26,720 nucleotides of DNA from Kiritimatiellales bacterium. GTDB lineage: Bacteria; Verrucomicrobiota; Kiritimatiellia; Kiritimatiellales; Pontiellaceae. The notes under the pieces were generated by a model. It was not told the DNA's origin and did no database searches. It was given only the letters and a program-made list of their open reading frames with translations. A program made the translations under genes and the position numbers. Positions 22,736 through 26,720 of the stretch are shown here, in pieces. The first letter of the stretch is position 1, and each line of letters starts with the position of its first letter. The DNA lies in assembly GCA_030630445.1 (NCBI GenBank), contig DAOVNC010000004.1, positions 1-26,720 of the forward strand, given 5' to 3'.

Positions 22736-24496
22736 CTAGAGCGCATCAATCTGTAGTTGGATGAACTGTTTTGCATCGTCCTCGGTGGAGACGCGGTTGG
22801 TGACGGAATCGAAGCCGGTGTCAAATCCATCGATCCCGGTGCCCAGCTCTTCGTAGCCGGTGGTGACCCACGAACCGCTAATCAAATCATCGGTCAGTTC
22901 GAGGTAGTAGGCCAGACCGTCGGCCACGGCGTCGTGGCGCTTCGGGTAGACGTAGATGAACCAATTCGTTCCACCGCTCTCTTCGATGGCGGTCGTTGGG
23001 CTGTACCCCTTATCGGCGGAATTGGTCGGGTTTCCTCCGAGTCCATACTCATCGAGGTTGGACAGCATGTCGCCGTCGTAGTCGGTGCCCGGATCGGCAT
23101 CCGGGCTTCCACTCAGGTCATAGCGGGCAATCCAGGCATCGTAGCCATAGAGCGCCTGTGAATGCGGAACAACCACGGCCAAGGTGTTTCCGATGCGGAT
23201 TTCATCGATTTTTGTCGACCCATTCTTGCGGGAGAGGGTGAAAAGGTTCATGTCGATAAAACTGCCACTGGCTGTGGCTTCGCTCATGGTCCATGTTGCG
23301 GAAACGACTACGTTGGCCAGATTGGTGGGGTTGATCCATGCGGTCATGGTGCCCGTATCCAGATCGAGTTTGGCCACGACAAACATGAGCAGGTTGCTGG
23401 CGGGTGCGGAGCCGGGGCCTAGCCGTTCATCGATTCCATCGTTGCCGAAGATTCCAAAATTGCTCGGAGTGGAGCGCCAAGCGGCCACGGCGGTTCCCGC
23501 AGAACTGCCGGCAGCGCCAATCGTATTGTAGAGCCCCGCAGCCATGCCCCATTCATTGGCGGAATCGATCTGCTGTAGGAAGCTCATGTATACCACCCCC
23601 GTATCCGTGCTGGATATCGCGTTGTCGAGCAGGAGCTGCAAGTTTTGGGTGCCGCCGAGCAGATTGGTCATGCCGCAGGATTTTCCGGTCACGTCGAGTG
23701 CATTTTCATTGGAATCCTCATAGCTCAAACCATCAAAGATCTTCATCAGGTAGTAGGTGTTGGTAAAGGTCGAGAAGCCATTGCCGGTCGGGGAGAGCGA
23801 CTTGACCTGGGTTCCGTTGGCTGAAGCGGTATCGAAGCCTTCATAGGCATACAGCATCGGCACAAGCGGAGGAGAGGAGCTTACCTCGAAGTTGTCCACA
23901 TAGACGTCGCGGGCGGTCGCGTTCCCGTTTTCACGAAAGCGGACCTGCAGCACGTCGCCTACATCGTTGGCTTGGACCGTGTACGATACGCTAAAGCCTT
24001 TCGGTACGTAGGCCACATCGTTACTGGCTGAAACCGAAATACTGCCGGAATCCGCCAGCAGGGTGCCGTCGGTCAGATTCCACAACTGGGCTTTGTAGGG
24101 AGCGAAGCTTGTATTGTCGTTGTAGACGCTTCCCGTGAAGGTGATCACCTCGCCCTCGTCCATGGTTCCGTCGATGGCCAACCCTATGGCCTCGTCGCCT
24201 GGGATGGTGTTCTGTGAATTCAAGCGCAACCCGCCATCATCCTTCACACCGTCGCCGGTGAGCACCATGCCTACCGTGTAGGCGAGCTTGGTGGCGGGGT
24301 CGCCATCGTCGTAGTCTCCCTCGCTGAGACTGTCGTACGCAATGACGGTGGCCGTCGAACCCACATCCAACCAACTTCCGGTGGTGTCGCTGCTAAAATT
24401 ATCGTTGGTGGCGGTGATGGCGGCCATGGTGGATGTCGTTGCGAACCATGTACCTGCGATGGCTAGCAGAAGTATTCTTATTAGCTTTGTTTTCAT
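22736..24496 (-). CDS. Secreted two-lectin protein with TSP3-like tail
   Basis: The 586-residue product starts at ATG 24496 behind GGGAG, opening with a signal peptide (MKTKLIRILLLAIAGTWFAT). Module A (about 25-207) is a carbohydrate-binding-type beta-sandwich closely related to the N-terminus of the divergent lyase at 24873; shared blocks include GDGVKDDGGL, GDEAIGL, ITFTGSVYND and AQLWNLTD. Module B (about 214-450) is paralogous to the PEP-CTERM protein (YEGFDTA, KIDEIRIGNT). A short calcium-type repeat (DADPGTDYDGDMLSNLDEYGLGGNP) leads into a C-terminal module (about 500-586) like those ending the CotH and BNR-4 proteins. No catalytic motif is visible, so it is probably a binding protein at or beyond the outer membrane. 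A predicted operator lies about 150 bases upstream. Confidence 0.82.
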   Translation of the reverse strand: MKTKLIRILLLAIAGTWFATTSTMAAITATNDNFSSDTTGSWLDVGSTATVIAYDSLSEGDYDDGDPATKLAYTVGMVLTGDGVKDDGGLRLNSQNTIPGDEAIGLAIDGTMDEGEVITFTGSVYNDNTSFAPYKAQLWNLTDGTLLADSGSISVSASNDVAYVPKGFSVSYTVQANDVGDVLQVRFRENGNATARDVYVDNFEVSSSPPLVPMLYAYEGFDTASANGTQVKSLSPTGNGFSTFTNTYYLMKIFDGLSYEDSNENALDVTGKSCGMTNLLGGTQNLQLLLDNAISSTDTGVVYMSFLQQIDSANEWGMAAGLYNTIGAAGSSAGTAVAAWRSTPSNFGIFGNDGIDERLGPGSAPASNLLMFVVAKLDLDTGTMTAWINPTNLANVVVSATWTMSEATASGSFIDMNLFTLSRKNGSTKIDEIRIGNTLAVVVPHSQALYGYDAWIARYDLSGSPDADPGTDYDGDMLSNLDEYGLGGNPTNSADKGYSPTTAIEESGGTNWFIYVYPKRHDAVADGLAYYLELTDDLISGSWVTTGYEELGTGIDGFDTGFDSVTNRVSTEDDAKQFIQLQIDAL

Positions 24497-24646
24497 TCCA
24501 GTACTCCCTTGTTCGGTTTGTTTCACCAGAAGTCGTTGAACTCCTGAACTCAATCTGCATATTGAAGGGCTGGCGATGATCAGCCGCACATTCCTTCTTC
24601 CGATGTGTAGGTTCTAACTCAGCGCCCGACAAAACCATAGAGGCAA

Positions 24647-24677
24647 TGTGCGCAATGTGACCCACTGATTTGCGACA
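24647..24677. promoter_or_regulatory. Predicted operator site E, divergent region
   Basis: TGTGCGCAAT (24647-24656), 11 bases, then ATTTGCGACA (24668-24677); cores CGCAA-N14-TTGCG. This is the best match to the consensus. It is 150 bases from the minus-strand start at 24496 and shares the divergent intergenic region (24497-24872) with site F. Confidence 0.68.
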
Positions 24678-24718
24678 CTGTATTTTATGTTTCACCGAGC
24701 TGGAGGAACGATCCGGTA

Positions 24719-24749
24719 TTGACGCAAATCATGGTGGTGGATTGCGTTC
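24719..24749. promoter_or_regulatory. Predicted operator site F, divergent region
   Basis: TTGACGCAAA (24719-24728), 11 bases, then GATTGCGTTC (24740-24749); cores CGCAA-N14-TTGCG. It lies 41 bases from site E and 123 bases upstream of the plus-strand lyase start at 24873. The rest of 24497-24872 shows no gene. Confidence 0.6.
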
Positions 24750-24872
24750 ATCGGCTATTATGCCTGTTCTGGTTTTATGGTAGTTTTGCCACCATTGAAA
24801 AACCAAAAACGATATTGCGGTTGAACACCTTGGCTGGACGAGGGTCTCTGTAACCGCATTGGAGAGACGCAT

Positions 24873-26720
24873 ATGCGTTACCGGACTAAAACAATATATC
24901 TGTTGGCGACGATCACGGGGGCATGGCTCGCCGCATCGTCGGCGATGGCGGCCATTATTGAAACGAGCGATGATTTCGACACCAATACCGGCACCTTCCC
25001 TAATTGGGGGAGTGTGGGAGGAGTGACCACGGTTATCGCGCACGACAGTGTCAGTGCGGAAGACTATGATGATGGCAATCCGAGTTCCAAACTTGCCTAT
25101 AGCGTTGGAATGACGCTCTCGGGTGATGGCGTCAAGGATGATGGAGGATTGCAACTGAACTCGCAAAACGCCACTCAGGGCGACGAGGCCATAGGGCTGA
25201 CCATCGGGGGAACCATGGAGGATGGCGAAGGAATCACCTTTACCGGCAGCGTGTACAACGACAATTCCAGCTACTCTAGATATAACGCACAGCTTTGGAA
25301 CCTGACGGACAACACAATCCTTGCGCAGTCGGGAAGCACCTTCGTGAATCCCTATGGTGCTGATGACTATGTTCCTGTTGATTTCAATGTTTCCTACGTG
25401 GCCACTGCAACCGATGCAGGCGACACGTTGCAGATTCGTTTTCTCGAGGACAACGATCACACCGCCCGCGATATATACATCGACAACTTCAGTCTGAACA
25501 GTTCCCCAATTATGCACCCACGCCTGTTCTTCACAACGAACGAGTTGGCCGGAATCCAGGCGCGGCGCTTCACCACCCATGCGGACGAGTGGGCGGCGGT
25601 CATATCACAGTGCGACAACCTGAAGGACACGTTGCCGACCACAACACCCCGCACGGCCTCGGGGCTTCTTGCGTATGAAGACAAAATCGTGGCGCTTGCT
25701 CTTGCCCAACTGGTAGATCCGTCCCTCGGGTACCAGACGACCAGCGAGAACTGGTTCTGGACCATTCTCAACTGGACGGAGTGGGGCGAGGGCTATTGGT
25801 CCTGGCCGGATTATGGGCCGCGCGGCAATCTGGAGACCGGTGAAATACTCCGGGCGCTGGCCATCTGGTACGACTTGCAGTACCACAGCCTCACTCCGGC
25901 GGAACGTGATGACATCAGCACGAAGCTCGCCGATTATGCGGATCGGTATAGGAATTCCTATTCCCGTTTCTGGACCACCGACAACGGCGAACTGACCGGA
26001 AACCATTGTTGGAACGCCTTCGCGTCGCTGGCCGCCGTTTATTATGCGTCCGATAAGATCTCTGCCACCCAATCCGCGGACTGGTAGAATCTTCTCGATG
26101 GGCATTATGCCACTATCAAGAATCTGATGAACAACCCCATGAGCGACGGGGTGACCGGCGAGGGAGGAACCTACTGGACATATGGCATTGAAAAGATCCT
26201 GCTCTGGTACGAAATGCGCCGAGTGGCCGGCAAACCCGCCTTCGAAGATATTGAGTGGTTTTCCAATACCGGAACCTACGGCATCTATTCCATCCTTCCG
26301 GGCGGTACCGATAACTTTGGCGGCATTACGCGTTTCGACGATGCCAACCCAAACTATTGGGGGAATCCCTATAACGAGCTGTCGCTGCTGGCCAAAGCCA
26401 CGCGCGATCCCGTGGCGCAGTGGATGGCGAACGAGTTGGACCACAACGGGGAAAACAGCAAGAACCCCTACCGCTATCTGTTCCATGATCCGACGGTTCC
26501 GACCATCGATCCAGAAAACGACCTGAACAATTGGCACTATTTCGACGACTATGGTTTCTTTTTGTGGCGCACGTCCTGGAGCAATAACGCACAGCACTTT
26601 TCCATGCGCTCCGGCCAGCACTCCCACGGGCACAGCAAATGCGACGACGGGCAGTTCATGATCGACCGCGCGGGTGTTCCGTATATTGCGAACCTCGGCT
26701 ATGCCGTGCCCCGCTACACC
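24873..26720 (+). pseudogene. Heparinase II/III-like lyase, in-frame amber, 3' partial
   Basis: Translation starts at ATG 24873 behind GGAGA, with a signal peptide (about 1-26). Module A (27-210) matches that of the divergent protein at 22736-24496. The lyase part begins near 213 (HPRLFFTTNELAGIQARR) and includes NHCWNAFASL. A UAG at 26085-26087 ends the protein after 404 residues, yet the same frame stays open for 211 more codons to the end of the window. That stretch encodes EGGTYWTYGIEKILLWYE and the heparinase II/III-like region FSMRSGQHSHGHSKCDDGQF. A single change from CAG or TGG would give TAG, so this looks like a recent nonsense mutation, a sequencing error or, less likely, readthrough. 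Intact, it would be an exported lyase for a uronic-acid-containing polysaccharide. The true 3' end is outside the window. Confidence 0.82.

Noticed and set aside
26085..26087. UAG as a recoded amino acid (pyrrolysine or suppressor tRNA)
   Set aside because: No tRNA, recoding hairpin or pyl-like gene is visible, and a single amber in one gene is better explained by mutation or error.
1..26720. CRISPR arrays, rRNA or tRNA genes, riboswitches, phage genes
   Set aside because: I read both strands for regularly spaced repeats, conserved RNA motifs and phage structural genes and saw none that I could support.

Overview
The window looks like a chromosomal segment of a marine or sediment polysaccharide degrader of the PVC superphylum, most probably Kiritimatiellota (Pontiella-like). 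This is an inference from gene content: very large secreted multidomain proteins joining lamin-tail, chitobiase-type and CotH domains, thrombospondin type-3 linkers, a PEP-CTERM surface protein, a LacI-core/AraC regulator of the XylR type, an SSS-family transporter, and polysaccharide lyase and hydrolase-like enzymes. No rRNA or tRNA was seen to confirm the taxon.

Left part (1-9784, minus strand). Bases 1-1116 are mostly non-coding and hold a small ORF, several hairpins and apparent relics of two genes (a BNR-4 fragment and a short-chain dehydrogenase fragment). Next come a 1938-residue secreted LTD/CotH protein (1117-6933) and a 901-residue secreted BNR-4 protein resembling ulvan-lyase-type beta-propellers (7079-9784). 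The region upstream of the BNR-4 gene resembles the region at 205-330, as if an older copy of the locus once lay to the left.

Centre (10080-12412). A complete insertion sequence with perfect 29-bp terminal inverted repeats carries an AbrB-like orfA joined by an A9 slippery run (-1 shift) to an IS4-superfamily transposase with an exact Y-(2)-R-(3)-E-(6)-K signature. A gene-poor stretch with REP-like repeats follows. A TonB-like anchored SHD1-domain protein of unknown role lies at 12413-14317.

Right part (14420-26720). This is a carbohydrate-utilisation locus. On the minus strand it holds, in transcription order: a lectin-like multidomain protein, a PEP-CTERM lectin-like protein, an SSS transporter, a XylR-type regulator, a DUF2264 protein and a TIM-barrel hydrolase-like protein. 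A divergent plus-strand gene encodes a heparinase II/III-like lyase. I infer that surface lectins and the lyase capture and cut a polymer, the transporter imports the products, and the last two enzymes process them inside the cell.

The most striking signal is a bipartite motif, CGCAA-N14-TTGCG with flanking TG and CA, found six times with identical spacing and only in the intergenic regions of this right-hand locus, including just upstream of the regulator itself. It probably marks the regulator's operators. Three locus genes also share interchangeable N-terminal modules, and the lyase gene carries an in-frame amber codon (26085-26087) with intact coding sequence continuing to the end of the window.
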